This document shows positions 52,573-64,000 of a stretch of 64,000 nt of DNA, piece by piece. The notes under the pieces were generated by a model. The model searched no databases, was not told where the DNA came from, and worked only from the letters and a program-made list of their open reading frames with translations. This stretch comes from Stictocephala bisonia. Taxonomy: Eukaryota; Arthropoda; Insecta; Hemiptera; Membracidae. Where the stretch lies: the NCBI GenBank assembly GCA_035578905.1, contig JAQJVL010002605.1, positions 25,621-89,620 of the forward strand, read 5' to 3'. The translations under genes and the position numbers were made by a program. How positions within the stretch are numbered: the stretch's first letter is position 1; each line of letters begins with the position of its first letter.

Positions 52573-55262
52573 TGTACTAATGTGACAATTGTAGGGAAGA
52601 AATATTCTTTACTTCAGCAGTTTGACAGGAAAACAAACTACTGTTTATTGAAGTTCTGTGGTCATTTGTATTGTTTGTATTGAGTCCATTGATTTTAATT
52701 CTTAGTCTATCAGGTACATTTCTTTTTTCTACTTTATGTAAACGAAACTTTACATTGCGATAGCTAAACTAAACTTTGAAATAAAAGAATAATTGTTTAG
52801 AAATGTTTACTTCAAATGCACACTAACTATCATATTGTAGGGTATTTGATAATAATTTAATAAATTTTATTAAAATACTAGTAGACCCCCTGCTCACCTC
52901 ATGTGCCAATCTCGTCACCTACTAAGTTGTGTCACTTCGCTCGTGTATTTTACTTTTTCATCACATTACAGGCTTACATTATTAAAAAAATAACTTTTAC
53001 ATCAAGTTGCACAATCCTAATCTCTTCCATTCGTATTTTGAAAGATACCAAGGCTTTAATTGGCCTTTTGTGTGATATTTTAAATCTATCTTATTTTAGC
53101 TCATTGAGGGAATATATTTCAGAAATTCTTGCTTAGTATGCTTATATAACCTGTAAACATATGTTTGGCCAAGTATCATGGGTCAAAGCCTTTCAACATT
53201 TTGTAAAGTCTGCACTCGCTTAGATAAGCAATTGAAATTATACAAGTAGAGAGTGAACATTCTGTGACCAAGTAATGTAAACTAAACTTGTAAAGCCAAA
53301 AATAATTGGAAGTAATTATAAATTTGTGTTTTAAAAAGAAGCGTGCAAAAATGTAACAAATGCCTACTGAATTACAAATTTATATTTATATATTTAAAGT
53401 AAAGGCATTTCTTTAGAATTTGAAATAAAAATAGGCTTATGCTTAAATATAAAAAACATTGAATATCTAAAAATTTGCACCCCCTTGCATAATTAAACAA
53501 TATTAGACCCAAAGTTGTTAATTCATTACGGTCCTATCATTTATCGTGCTGGTATAATACATAAGTAAATAAATAAAAAGTTATTTGTATATATTTCAAT
53601 TTATTGTGTCAAAAATAATATCTAATCCAACAAATATTAACAAACCCAAATAATTATAATTGAAAAAAATACCTTTTATTCATACAATTAAACTATCGTT
53701 ATATTTTGTATATAGGAATATAATAAAAATTATTTGTGTTTTCAGAATGAATATAAATTATTTAACATCGAAAATTGTCTTCAAAGTAATGATACATTTT
53801 CTAATAAATGTTGACTTTAATTGTAGGTAGGCTATGTTCGTTGAATTCAGTATTGTGCTAGAAATGGTACTCATGGCCTCTCGCTGTGAGTTAAGAACCG
53901 AAGTAGTACTCATGGACTCTCGCTCTCAGTTAAAACCGCAGTGGTACCTGATCATTATCATGTTCCATATACATATAGGTTTGGGCAAAAGTCTGCAATA
54001 TATTTATTGATTTCAAAACCATGAAAATAAATATAATGAAAATTTGCAGTTATGTACACGTCCCTATACCAAACATTTAGACATATTTTAGTTGTTTTTT
54101 GCATAGCGAGGTGATGGCCCATGAAGGAAGTCTAAAAAATGTTAAATGTAAGCCTACCTTGAGCTATACCTCATTTTAAAGGTCTTTGTTTTCAAAACAC
54201 AAGGGTCCTAACGAGGTAAAGAGGATAACCCAGTCAGAAAATATAGCCTCTAAAAGCATTTAATGTAAGGTATAAAGTCTGGAATGTATTTATTAATTCT
54301 AAAACTAATAAAAGTAAAGTAATGAAACTTTATGTTATATACATGTCGTTATACCAAACACATGGAAATATTTTACTTTTTTTGCATATCCAGGGCATGG
54401 CCCATGAAGGAAGTCTTAAATGTAAGCCTTCCTTGAGCTATACCTCATTTTAAAGGTCGTCGTTTGTGAAACGCGAGTGCAACCTGAGGTAAAAAGGATG
54501 ATCCAGTCAGAAAATATAGTAACTCAGAGAATTTAACGTCATATAACTAACACTGATAAAGACTAAGGCAAGATAGTTATTATCTATTGCTGCGTAGAGC
54601 TATAATTTATGTAACTGAATATGGGATTTTGAATTTCACAAAAATAAGTAACACATTATTATAATAATATTTTTAAGCTATTTAAAGTATAACTACTTTG
54701 AAAAGTTGTATGAATAATTTTTTTCTTATTTTTATCTTAGTTAATTAGCTAATTTTTATCTTATTTTTATAACGCAGTCGTATGTTACGATTGTTAACAA
54801 TCAACAACATAATCAGCAACAGCGACCTGAAGTTTTTTAATAAATAGCCGTATAACTGGGATGAATTAGTAATATGTGAGCTGTATTTTGTGAATGAGTC
54901 ATCCTTTTGACCTCAAGTTTGCACTTTTGTAATGTACTTTGTTCCACTGGCCTCTAAAGTTCCTATGGTATTCTTATGGAGCTACTATATTAATTATTTG
55001 ACTAACAGCTATTAAATAAAAACAAATTTAATAACATTGTGGTTGGCCACAATTTTACAATTAAAAATAATTTACTACATAGTAAATTATACATAGTATC
55101 AGCTGTTCTAAATTGAATCTAAATAATTGTTTTTAAAAAACAAAGTATTAAGTTTAGTTTTTTTCTTGTTTGTAGGAATTTTGAATGGTCTTGAATTTGT
55201 TGGAATTTTTATTTATATTTTGATTGCAAGTCTTTAAACTAAAAGCTTGCAGCTCATTTTGA
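52573..55262. other. AT-rich DNA and TIR-element relatives (copy B)
   Basis: Counterpart of 41687-44380, including the decayed TIR arms near 53990-54950. No gene seen. Confidence 0.6.
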
Positions 55263-56207
55263 TTATACAGGGTTGTGCAAAATTCTGGAATATATTTATT
55301 AATTTAAAAACCATTGAAAGAAATGGAATATAACTTTGCAGTTATATACATGTCTCTACATCAAATATTTACACATATTTTACTTATTTTTCGTATAGCC
55401 AGGTGATGGCCCATGAAAGAGGTCTTAAATATTTTTAATGTAAGCCTACCTTGAGTTATACCTCATTTTAAAGGTATTTGTTTGTAGAACACAAGAGTGC
55501 AAACCTGAGGTCAAAAGGATGACCCAGTCAGAAAATTCAGAAAATAAAGTCCCTCTCAAAGGATTCATGTCATATGACTAACACTGCTTAAGACAAAGTT
55601 AGGATATTTATGCTCTATTGCTGTGTAGAGCTATAATTTATGTAACTATGAGAAATTAAATTTCACAAAAAATAAGTAACAAATTATTATAACAATATAA
55701 TAATATTATAATAATTCTTAAACTATTTTAGGTAATCCTACTGTCAAAAGTATTTTAATATTTTTTTATATTTTATCTTAGTTAAAAAGTATAGTTATTG
55801 TTGTAACGCTGTCGTTCGTTACGATTGTTAACAATCAACAAAATAATCAGCAACAGGGACCTTTAACTGTTAAATAAATAGCCTTATAATCGATAGTAAT
55901 CAGAAATATGACAATGAATTCTTTTACTAGCTGTATTTTGTGAATGGCTCATCCTTTTGACCTCAGATTTGCACTTTTGTATTTTACATACAAAAATCTT
56001 TAAAATGAGGTATAACTAGAGGTAGGCTTACATTAAAAATGTTTAAGATTTCCCTCATGGGCCATCCCCTGGATATGCAAAATCAAGTAAAAAATATCTA
56101 AATGTTTGGTATAGGGACATGTACATAGCTGAGATTTGTTATTACATTTCTTTTTATTGTTTTGAAATTAATAAATATATTCCAGACTTTTGGTAAACCC
56201 TGTATAA
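55263..56207. mobile_element. Non-autonomous TIR element (TATACAGGGT ends), copy B
   Basis: Same element as 44381-45326, with both ends (TTATACAGGGTTGTGC and ACCCTGTATAA) preserved and small indels in the core. Confidence 0.8.
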
Positions 56208-56697
56208 TGTAAAATGTCTGTATGCAATAAAATAATAAATAAAACTAGTGAGTTATTTAAAAATAACTGTTGTTTTTTACACAACATTCTAATTCAACAT
56301 TCGTTGTAACATTTTAAAATAAATGACCATAGCTATTGCCGTCTTGCTGTCCTACAGTGAAAAATATGTGTTTGTTGAGGCTTTTGGTAAAGAATCCTAA
56401 TTAAATCAAATTTTTTTAATATCCAAATTTAAAACTGTGAAGTTTGATAATTAATGAATTAATATAACAGTATTGTACGGTATTAAACAATTACAATTAA
56501 AAAACGCATTATTTTTAATATTGATCTCATTTTAATAAATGTACTGCATACTTATTTTTGCACAGTAAATATTTTTGTGTTTTAATTGCATAACATTAAT
56601 TGTCGTAGCTGGAGTGGAATCTTTATTATCAGTCAATGTCAATAATTACTATATCATAACGACGTAACTACTAAATATAAAATATCGATACAGAGAC

Positions 56698-56796
56698 CAG
56701 TTTAGTTCTTCCATTTGATGTAGTTTCAGGTACCATTGGAAAAGTTCCGAAAAATTGACAAAGAAACATTAACGCAGGCTTTGGAATGGCATCCAT
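56698..56796 (-). pseudogene. Gustatory-receptor-like N-terminal fragment
   Basis: The ATG at 56796 opens MDAIPKPALMFLCQFFGTFP and continues MVPETTSNGRTKLV. This aligns with the start of the copy A/B receptor exon (LCQITGVFPVV.QTPPNGET) but is clearly divergent, so it is a third family member. It is cut at 56697 by the breakpoint of the segmental duplication. The frame is open as far as it goes. Confidence 0.6.
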
Positions 56797-56869
56797 TCTA
56801 TGAATGTCAGCTGCAGAAGGAGAGAATTGAGGGCTATCACAATTGTTTGACAGGACAAACAATTACCTG

Positions 56870-58390
56870 TTACTCTCAATTCCACGAAAAATAACAGTAT
56901 TTGTGGATATAGTGTTTGGACAAAATTATATTCGATTTAATGTTTGATGGCATCTAATGTTACTAAATATCACTGAATAATAACTTCAGTTCTTTTATTA
57001 TAATGAAAGACGGTGTCTTTACAAACAAAATCTTTAGAAATATTACTATAGATTAATTCAAATCAAACTTATTCTATTCTACCTTTACACCTACCAAAAC
57101 ATGTTTACTATTGATTATTTCCATTGTTGGACAGTTATGATTGCTTGATTGCTTACTGGCAACCTTCGTCGTTATCCAAGAGGAGAAAGAAATATTTATT
57201 TTATGGGTTCCTAACAGAAACATAAATACTGATTATGATGATTTAGTTAAACTTCCTGTTTACCTAAACGTAAAGTTTCGTTAGTTAATAAATATATAAC
57301 AACTTTGCATCTGTAATAAATTAAACAATAAAAAATATTGTTTAAAACTTAATTTGTTTAAAGGTATTGCAAGAAAACAACAAGGCGTTCATATTTTAAG
57401 AATCTGATTACAATAAATAGTCATTAAGAGTATTTTAGGGTTATTCAGATAATTTAATATTTTCATGTATTGTTTTCCTCGTAGGAAAATATTTATCAAG
57501 AATATTCTTGTTTTTGAAAAATTTCCAGTCATAGGATATTGAAAAGTTTTGTTACGTAGTATACTTTTTTTTTAGTTTTCTGGACTTATGTTTTTTTTAA
57601 TAAATAGGTTCACGATTGTTACATAAAACCTATTAATGATAAACTTTCGAATATCAAAACATATAAGAAATGTACGATTAAGTCAATTATTGTAAATTTT
57701 TAAATATATCTTAATCCATTACATAAAATATATCTAATTAATGTTAAAGTAAATTTATAACAAATATTCATGATTCAGAAAAAATACATGCAATAAAGCC
57801 CCAAATGTAGTAAATAATATACCTAGAGTAGTTTCAGAAATACGTCAAGTTGTGTATTTCTCTCGGGAGTCGGGCCTTTGATTGCCTTGTGGTATACGTC
57901 CTTATATCCAACTAGCTATATTTCCCCTCATGTAGAGACTAAATTTCTTAACTAACTTAGAGCTCAAATAATGTAAGATTAGTGAGATATATACAGACAT
58001 TGCATAGTAATTAAATAATTATCTGTAAATATAGTTTTAATACAGTTTAATTTACGTATCAAATCTGTACAGAATTTTTGTTTAGTATCAAATTTTTCCT
58101 AATAATATGTCGAAGAAGATATATGTAGTATAGATATTTCTTATGGTGAATGAGCGGGGGTAGGGATTGGGATCGTGAAGGTGTAGCAGGGAGCTACGGC
58201 TGTTTTAGGTCACAAGGGTTTCAGCTTAGGATAGGAAGTTGAAAGGTGTTCGAAAGAAAACGAATATGACGGCATGAAGCAAGCAGACAGCTCGGGTCTC
58301 CGGAAGAGAGGTCCCAAGGAAACATTGGACCTGAAACAGACACAAGGAAACACAGTGATGAAAATGGGAGCAATAATAATAATAATTATT
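56870..58390. other. AT-rich intergenic DNA, no gene seen
   Basis: Non-repetitive and AT-rich up to about 58130, then slightly GC-richer (58140-58380). Nothing coding recognised. Confidence 0.5.
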
Positions 58391-58391
58391 A

Positions 58392-58700
58392 TTATGAAGT
58401 GAGGTAACAGTGGGTATACTGGAAATGAGAATCATCTGAGTGTTGGTGAGTGGGTGGGTGATCATCTGATGGGTGACTAATGGTTGTGTGGGGTGGGGGG
58501 GGATAAAAAAATTCGTGAATCAGGTGGTGGTTGGTGATGATGATGGAGTTAGTGGTGTAGGGTTCGGTGAAGTACTCAGCCATTATGGGGTAATCAGTGG
58601 TTTTGGCAAGGTAACTTTGGTTGAGGTGGTTGAGGAACTCACGCAGAGTGTAAAGGTCTTGAGAGCTGTGTTGGGGGGTCCAGGTGGTAAGCTAAACGCA
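58392..58700 (-). other. Open GC-richer stretch, possible exon
   Basis: The minus-strand frame is open for about 103 codons (QDLYTLREFLNHLNQSYLA, then TTDYPIMAEYFTEPYTTN, then a His/Pro/Ser-rich end) between stops at about 58692 and 58392. The base composition differs from the AT-rich surroundings. A weak acceptor (GCGTTTAG) precedes it. No family recognised. The His/Pro-rich end could be low-complexity DNA rather than protein. Confidence 0.2.
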
Positions 58701-59204
58701 TGGTGCGTTGCTCGGACCTTTCAAAGTTGGATAAGTGATTAAAAGGGATGCTGGTAAGGGATGGATGGGCATACGTGAGAGTAGGGTGGATGGTGTTGGT
58801 GTAGATTCAAAGTTTGTTATTAATGTATTTAATCTAATTATTATGTAACATTATTACACCATATATTAATATGGTGAATCGTTTTGTAATATTGTTATGA
58901 GGGAAGGGGCCAATCGTGATTCAGCTACACTAATGTTCTGTGGAAGTTATATCTGAAGAAATGAAGGGGCTTTACACAGTTTTTGCATGGGGCATAGAGC
59001 ATTGCTATATTTGACGGCGACAGACACCATTTAGCTACACTCTAAGGTGGCTGGTTCAGAAGTTCAAAAGCGTTTTAAAAGTTAATCGCAAGTGATTGTT
59101 TAGTAAGAAGTAAAGTTAATATATTTACATGAATATTAGACATTGAGTCTGATCTATAACTTTTAATTAATTTTTAACTTTTAACAATTGTTTTCTGCTC
59201 TTTT

Positions 59205-59770
59205 TTTTAGCCGTTCCCTTCTAATGACATCTCGTAAGTGCCTAAGAACTTTTGTGTGGATAAATTTACCTTATAAGCGATATCACCTATTGTTATTCTT
59301 CAGTTTGCATGAACAGTTTTCGAAACTCGCTCAATATTGTCATCTGTGGTTCCAGTAGAAGGGCGTCCACTACGAGAGACATCTTCAATGTTTATGCGAC
59401 CTTCACGGAAACGTTGTGCCTTTCGTAAAATTGGCTTTTCTTTATCGCCTTATTTCCGTATGCTTGAATTGACATTTTAAGTGTCCCAGAAGATGACTTT
59501 TGAAGTAAAAAACTAAATTTAATGATTTTTAGCTGTTCGTTAAATACATTTTCAAAACACTACAATTTAAACACGCAAATACACGAAAAGTGCGCTGCAC
59601 GGAGGAACAATGGCGGCTGGGTGATACTCATGCTACATATGTCCCTTCTCCAGGAGTAGTACTAACTGATAGACGACGAAATTACCACCGGAAACCACGC
59701 TGTGTTTCTCTGTACATCGATTCCTGGAACTTTTTGACTGTACCTCGTATTTTGAAATTAAAGGGAAAAT
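59205..59770 (-). pseudogene. Mariner-like transposase N-terminal relic
   Basis: On the minus strand, SIQAYGNKAIKKSQFYE is followed in another frame by RFREGRINIEDVSRSGRPST and TTDDNIERVSK. A stop follows, then RITIGDIAYKVNLS. These are the paired helix-turn-helix features of mariner-type transposases. A terminal-repeat-like GTCAAAAAGTTCCAGGAA lies at 59722-59740. The catalytic DDD region is not present. Several frame breaks; dead. Confidence 0.65.
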
Positions 59771-59809
59771 GTCTAGGTAACTTTTGGTTCAGTGTATTAT
59801 CCACCTAGT

Positions 59810-60595
59810 ATGCAATGTATATAGCATAGATTTTACATTTTTAAACAATTTCATCAGCAAAATACAGTATAGGTGAGGATTTAAATTTGCTTGCTTTGAC
59901 ATGATAAGAAATTTGCTTGCTTTGAAATATCTTATAAGACATGATAAGAGAGAATATGTACTTATCAAAGTTGCACAGGTACGGTTTTTCACACAAACAT
60001 GATCTACATCGAATTTTCTAGAAAGTAGAATGGTTTTTAATATAAATCAATATAATAATTATTTTTTTAAATAAACGTTGAACTGTTTATATTAACACAA
60101 ATATAAAACAATTATTGCTCTTAAATGTTACCATTCAAACAGTTTTATATTAGCTTTTCTAACAAGTGATAATAAAATAATCCTTTTTCACTAAACACAT
60201 CAAATCACTAAATAAAACATATGCTGAATTCCACGATCATTAATGGTCAACACACAACACCAATAAACAATCCTCCAACCGGGCTACATATAATCTCTTA
60301 TTTTTTTCAGTTTTCATATTATGATTTATGTACACTAAGGATAATATTACTATTATATAGTGAAGTTGAAAACATGTTGTAACATATACACGGAGATGTT
60401 GAATATGGATCTAGGAATGACTTTAATAGGCGAATGATGACAAGTTGATAAGAACTGAGGAGGGTGACATTTTAGAAGTATTAAATACTGACAAGTTTAA
60501 CATAAATTCATGGTTTATAGATTTTTGTTTTGTAGGATTATCATTACGGAATACCATCATTACAGAAAGATGAAGCGTAACAAAATTTTACGGTT
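59810..60595. other. AT-rich DNA, no gene seen
   Basis: Includes a local repeat of TTTGCTTGCTTTGA with ACATGATAAGA (59883-59945). No coding signal. Confidence 0.5.
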
Positions 60596-60599
60596 AGCC

Positions 60600-60774
60600 A
60601 AACCCACTGTATGTATATAGGTGAGAGGGTGGGTCAACACCAACCTATGCCCGTGTATGGGTGAGAGAGTGGGTTAAAACCAACCTCTTTCCGTACATGG
60701 GTGAAAAGGTGGGTCAATACCAACGTCTGTCCACGTATGGTTGAGGGGGTAGGTAAACACTTACCCTCTACCTT
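60600..60774. repeat. Minisatellite of about 50 bp, part 1
   Basis: Units of the type GGGTCAACACCAACC with GTGTATGGGTGAGAGGGT (about 3.5 copies). It belongs to the same core family as the other arrays and is interrupted by the SINE at 60775. Confidence 0.8.
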
Positions 60775-60943
60775 GCCGGCGTGGTGGCTCAGTGGCTAAG
60801 GCTTCGGACTGCGGAGGGCAAGGTCCAAGGTTCGAATCCCCACTGAGCCAACGGTCGGTACTTCACTCGTTGAATAAAGTTGACGCACAGGCTTGTAGGC
60901 CCATGTCAACTGGCGAGTGAAGTTAAAAAAAAAAAAAAAAAAA
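60775..60943 (+). mobile_element. tRNA-derived SINE, family 2
   Basis: Box A (GTGGCTCAGTGG) and box B (GGTTCGAATCC) of a tRNA-like head. A short body follows (TACTTCACTCGTTGAATAAA, then GGCCCATGTCAACTGGCGAG) and then an A run of about 18. It is inserted within the minisatellite: repeat sequence flanks both sides (GTAAACAC before, AAACACCATC after). Confidence 0.82.
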
Positions 60944-61765
60944 CACCATCCTCTGTCCGTGTATAGATTAGGGGGGGGGGGGGTTGACACAACACCACTC
61001 TTTGTTTATGGGTTGATTAGTGGACATCACACTGGGTATGAGTTCGATATACGTACGACATGAAACTTGCACCTTTAAATATGCTTTGTTTGTGATCACG
61101 AACCCACCCATTAAGGTAGAGTGGTATTTACCCATCCTCCTACCCATACGCGTAAAGTAGTGGTAACTCAACCCCCCCCCTAACCATACCCCATGTACTG
61201 TGGGTATGGCTCAGCCTCTCAAGCATACAGGGACAGAGGTCAAGCCCCACCCTCCCACCAATATACTCACATTAATGCTGTGTTACACCTCCCCCAACCA
61301 TACTTGGACAAAAGTGATAACCCACCCATACACGTAAAGTTGATTCGAATAATCCTCTCACCCATACATGTAGTGTTGTGTTGACCAATCCACCCAACCA
61401 TATGGATATATATATATACGTACAGTGGTGATAATTTACCCCCCTACACATACAAGTGGATTTGTGTTAACCCACCCTCCTACCCATATACGTATAGTGG
61501 TGATGATTTACAATCATACACATACTAGTAGATGTATTTTTACCCACCTTCCCACCCATATACGTACAGTGGTGATAATTTACCATCCTACACATACTAG
61601 TGGACTTGTTTTAACCCACCCTCCCACCCATACACGGTCAGTGGCGATGATTCACCCTCCTACACATACAAGGGGAATGGTGTTAACCCACCCTCGCACT
61701 CAGACACATAAAGTGGTATTGACCCATATAAACACCTTTACATGTATGGTGGTATCCAAGTAAGA
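60944..61765. repeat. Minisatellite, part 2 (degenerate, mostly reversed orientation)
   Basis: Irregular units around ACCCACCCTCCTACCCATAC, ACGTAAAGTGGTGAT and CACATACAAGTGG, with 40-50 base spacing. This is the complement of the GTACGTGTATGGGTGGG core. No real gene. Confidence 0.8.
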
Positions 61766-61769
61766 TTGT

Positions 61770-62470
61770 AGTGAAAACGTACAGCCTTAAGATAGTGATG
61801 ATCCTATATTTGAGCCTTATCATATTATAATTTATCGGTTTTATTCAATATTTACACGTCTACTAAGAAATATATATATATATATATGAATTTTAATCCA
61901 AACTGTGGCTCATTCAAATCTAAAAAAATAAATGCTTACGTTACAGTTATTCCCTCACTTATGACATATAACCTAGTTTCGGTCATTACAGATTCTCCCA
62001 AATCATCAATGAATAATTAAATCGCATTTGATAAGTTTTGTTAGCTTCTGATACTCTTAAGTAAATTTGATATTGTTTACATATAAAATGCACTAAAAAT
62101 GGTTTAGTATCAATTTTAAATTGAACGCATAAACATTGAACAATTATTTAAAATCTTTTAGCTGAGCTTAACATGTATGATCAAATACAAATCGATATGG
62201 ATTTGGAGTGAACTATAACTAATTATGTATATTTGCGTGATATAAAAAATACATTGAATAATACAGTAATTTATTAATTTTAAAAACACATTATTAGGTT
62301 AGCCCTTTTAAATAATTTAGCGTTTCTTCACAGTTGTTGATAATATTATATAAATACAATTAAACTTATTATAGTGTTTGTTTCTTGTAATTTATGTTTG
62401 ACGTACCGATAATAACAACGATGCACGGAGACAGTTCAAACAATAATAATGCATACAAAGCTTAAACTAT
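61770..62470. other. AT-rich DNA, no gene seen
   Basis: Contains a short (TA)n at 61872-61885. No coding signal. Confidence 0.5.
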
Positions 62471-62498
62471 CAGTGTTATTTTGTCCCGTCAAACTGTC

Positions 62499-62850
62499 AT
62501 GGAAAATAATATTTCTCAACATACAAGTGGCACATCAATGCAACAGATTTGGTACCACCACTTCTATTGTTATTTCTTTTTTAAACTATTGAGCGTTTTT
62601 CCAATGATTCTTCAAATTGCACCAAATGGAAAGACTGTCTTAAATTTGTTTCCAAAAATGTTGTCATTTGCAATTACTTTGACCAGCTGAATAACACAAA
62701 ACTAACTAGCTGTTCAATATTTGCAGGAGTGTTCGTTGTTTTTTATGTGTCAAACATAGCCACAAAATCGTAGTCACAGTCAATATAAATGTTTCCTCAG
62801 AGCTGTTATGGTACGTCATACATTCGAAAATGGCTGTTGTTATCGTAATT
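62499..62850 (+). pseudogene. Gustatory-receptor-like N-terminal fragment, plus strand
   Basis: The ATG at 62499 opens MENNISQHTSG. The frame then reaches FFKLLSVFPMILQIAPNGKT, the same N-terminal signature as the minus-strand receptor exons, and ends at a TGA (62688-62690). After about 40 bases a further receptor-like segment (GVFVVFYVSNIAT) continues in another frame, so the copy is broken. A SINE follows at 62851. The orientation is opposite to the other receptor exons. Confidence 0.5.
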
Positions 62851-63082
62851 GGGTGATCCGGTGGCCGAGCGGTCTAAGGCGTCAGGACAAGGATTGGGTT
62901 AGAGATAGCGCTGATTCGAATACGGCCTAGACAGGAACATTTATTAGTAATACTCACCCTCTACTGTACTGGTTCGTCCCCTTACTCTGTCTGAATTTCC
63001 TCCAACAGATCAATAGTCTATGAGAAATGGGAAGAGTAAGATTAAGAAGGAGGTCAGTTTCTCCTTAAAAAAAAAAAAAAAA
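62851..63082 (+). mobile_element. tRNA-derived SINE, family 1, copy 2
   Basis: Same head (GTGGCCGAGCGG; box B GATTCGAATACG is diverged) and same body as 25214-25464, with a poly-A tail of about 16. A short deletion removes part of the anticodon-loop region seen in copy 1. Confidence 0.85.
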
Positions 63083-63084
63083 TT

Positions 63085-63210
63085 AGTGGAAGAATCAAGC
63101 CGGTTGATATGATCACAATGACGGCCAGGGAGGAAGATGCAGACGATCAAAGTAAGTTTAGGCAGATCATTGGTGAGGCAAATATCACCTTTGGATCTGT
63201 GGTCATGGAA
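63085..63210 (+). CDS. Candidate coding exon of unknown gene
   Basis: The frame SGRIKPVDMITMTAREEDAD continues with QSKFRQIIGEANITFGS and reaches MEV at a strong donor (GTCATGGAA, then GTAAGTTT). An earlier donor-like GTAAGTTTAG occurs at 63152. Amino-acid composition looks protein-like, unlike the AT-rich surroundings. The 5' side abuts the SINE poly-A tail, so the acceptor, if any, may have been displaced. No family recognised. Confidence 0.3.
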
Positions 63211-63219
63211 GTAAGTTTA

Positions 63220-64000
63220 TAATTTAACTTCATACAATAAGCTCAGTCTATCGATATAAAAGCTACATTATCACACAGAGGGTAGTCTTATGAATATAGT
63301 GTGACAAGCTCTTCCCCGGGGTAGATATCCAACAGTATAAAAACAGCCTGGGACAGTAAATAGCAATTCAATTAATTAATCAGTGGATTTGTTTTAATAG
63401 CCATAGACATATAACAATACATGTACATATCATTATGTATACAGAGCACATTATGTAAAACACCGTTTTCATCAAACTAATATGATAAAATATATAAAAT
63501 ATTTGTGAGACTGAATTGATACTATCGATCGGACCGAGAATAATTTATGATATATGATAATAAATAATAAACTACTAATAATATGTACTAAACTTAATTG
63601 AAAAATAGCAATGCTAGTGAAATAAATAGTAATAAAATAAAGTAAATATATTTACTGAAAATATTACATAGTTAATATCAAAAGAGAATAGATAGTAACA
63701 ATTAAAGAAAACACTCAATAATACCAACATTATGATTAAGTTGAAAATAAGCAAACTCTTACAACAGGCAATAAATAAAACACAGTATAACAATCCAACA
63801 TATAAGTAATACTATCGAAATGGCAGCGATGAGTCTATCGTGGATGAGTGAGTCAAACGTTACATAAATTACGTTTAAAAAATGATCTATTAAGTTGATG
63901 TTGAAGGTGTTAACAATACACAATATTATCAAGTAGTACTAGTGATAAAACTTGTTTAATTTTAGTGCAATTGTTATCAACATTTAAAAATGTCATAGAA
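63220..64000. other. AT-rich DNA to the window end, no gene seen
   Basis: No coding frame, repeat array or element end recognised. Confidence 0.5.

Larger units (their letters stand above)
47644..56698. repeat. Segmental duplication, copy B (9.1 kb)
   Basis: Colinear with 37389-45808. Most of the 0.6-kb length difference is accounted for by expansion of the 63-bp repeat (49330-50505). It ends at ATCGATACAGAGA, joined to another receptor N-terminal fragment. Confidence 0.95.

Overview
This window is eukaryotic, intron-bearing, AT-rich and dense in repeats. Gustatory-receptor-like exons, tRNA-derived SINEs, several non-LTR retroelements, a Penelope-like element and a mariner remnant point to an insect. 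The receptor style suggests a hemipteran, but that is only an impression. No CRISPR array, rRNA gene or intact tRNA gene was seen.

Region 1 (1-16.9 kb). A non-LTR reverse transcriptase fragment (about 206-1057, + strand) abuts a nearly complete Polinton/Maverick element of the adintovirus-like kind, with every gene on the minus strand. In transcription order it holds: a protein-primed family B DNA polymerase with two in-frame stops; an unknown acidic protein; a 72-residue ORF starting with a copy of the integrase leader; a 139-residue acidic-tailed protein; an integrase with a chromodomain-like end; a packaging ATPase; a small ORF; a DUF8207-like protein; a fibre-like repeat protein; a phospholipase-A2 protein; an adenain-like protease without an ATG; a minor capsid-like protein; a broken major capsid gene; and an unknown protein. 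The set covers replication, integration, packaging, maturation and capsid. A repeated intergenic module recurs in front of several genes. The polymerase appears to have a multi-exon 5' leader. Upstream of its TATA box lies an array of about 45 GGAAGT motifs, most of them CCGGAAGT (ETS-type), then palindromes and two E2F/YY1/CRE-like composites.

Region 2 (17-28.2 kb). A 39-bp minisatellite forms three blocks. They appear to be one array split by a 5'-truncated non-LTR copy (18.47-19.69 kb) and by a larger non-LTR insertion (21.30-26.23 kb) with an endonuclease/RT ORF, a 9-bp repeat tail and a nested SINE.

Region 3 (28.2-57 kb). Exons of a minus-strand gustatory-receptor-like locus are spread across transposon-filled introns. 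Exon 3 is at 28.6 kb, exon 2 at 32.2-32.5 kb, and two tandem copies of a 5' exon lie at 41.1-41.7 and 52.0-52.6 kb within an 8.4/9.1-kb segmental duplication. Both 5' exons carry disruptions, but their splice donors are in phase with exon 2. Between them lie a Ty3/gypsy-like remnant, a decayed Penelope-like element with a GIY-YIG domain, about 20 copies of a 109-bp repeat that looks derived from the adjacent non-LTR ORF, foldback elements, TIR elements, and a 63-bp repeat whose copy number differs between the duplicates.

Region 4 (57-64 kb). AT-rich DNA holds a mariner relic, further minisatellites, two SINEs, two receptor N-terminal fragments (56.7 kb minus, 62.5 kb plus) and one candidate exon at 63.1 kb. 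Most of the longest open frames in the window are by-products of tandem repeats whose unit is a multiple of three, and are not listed as genes.
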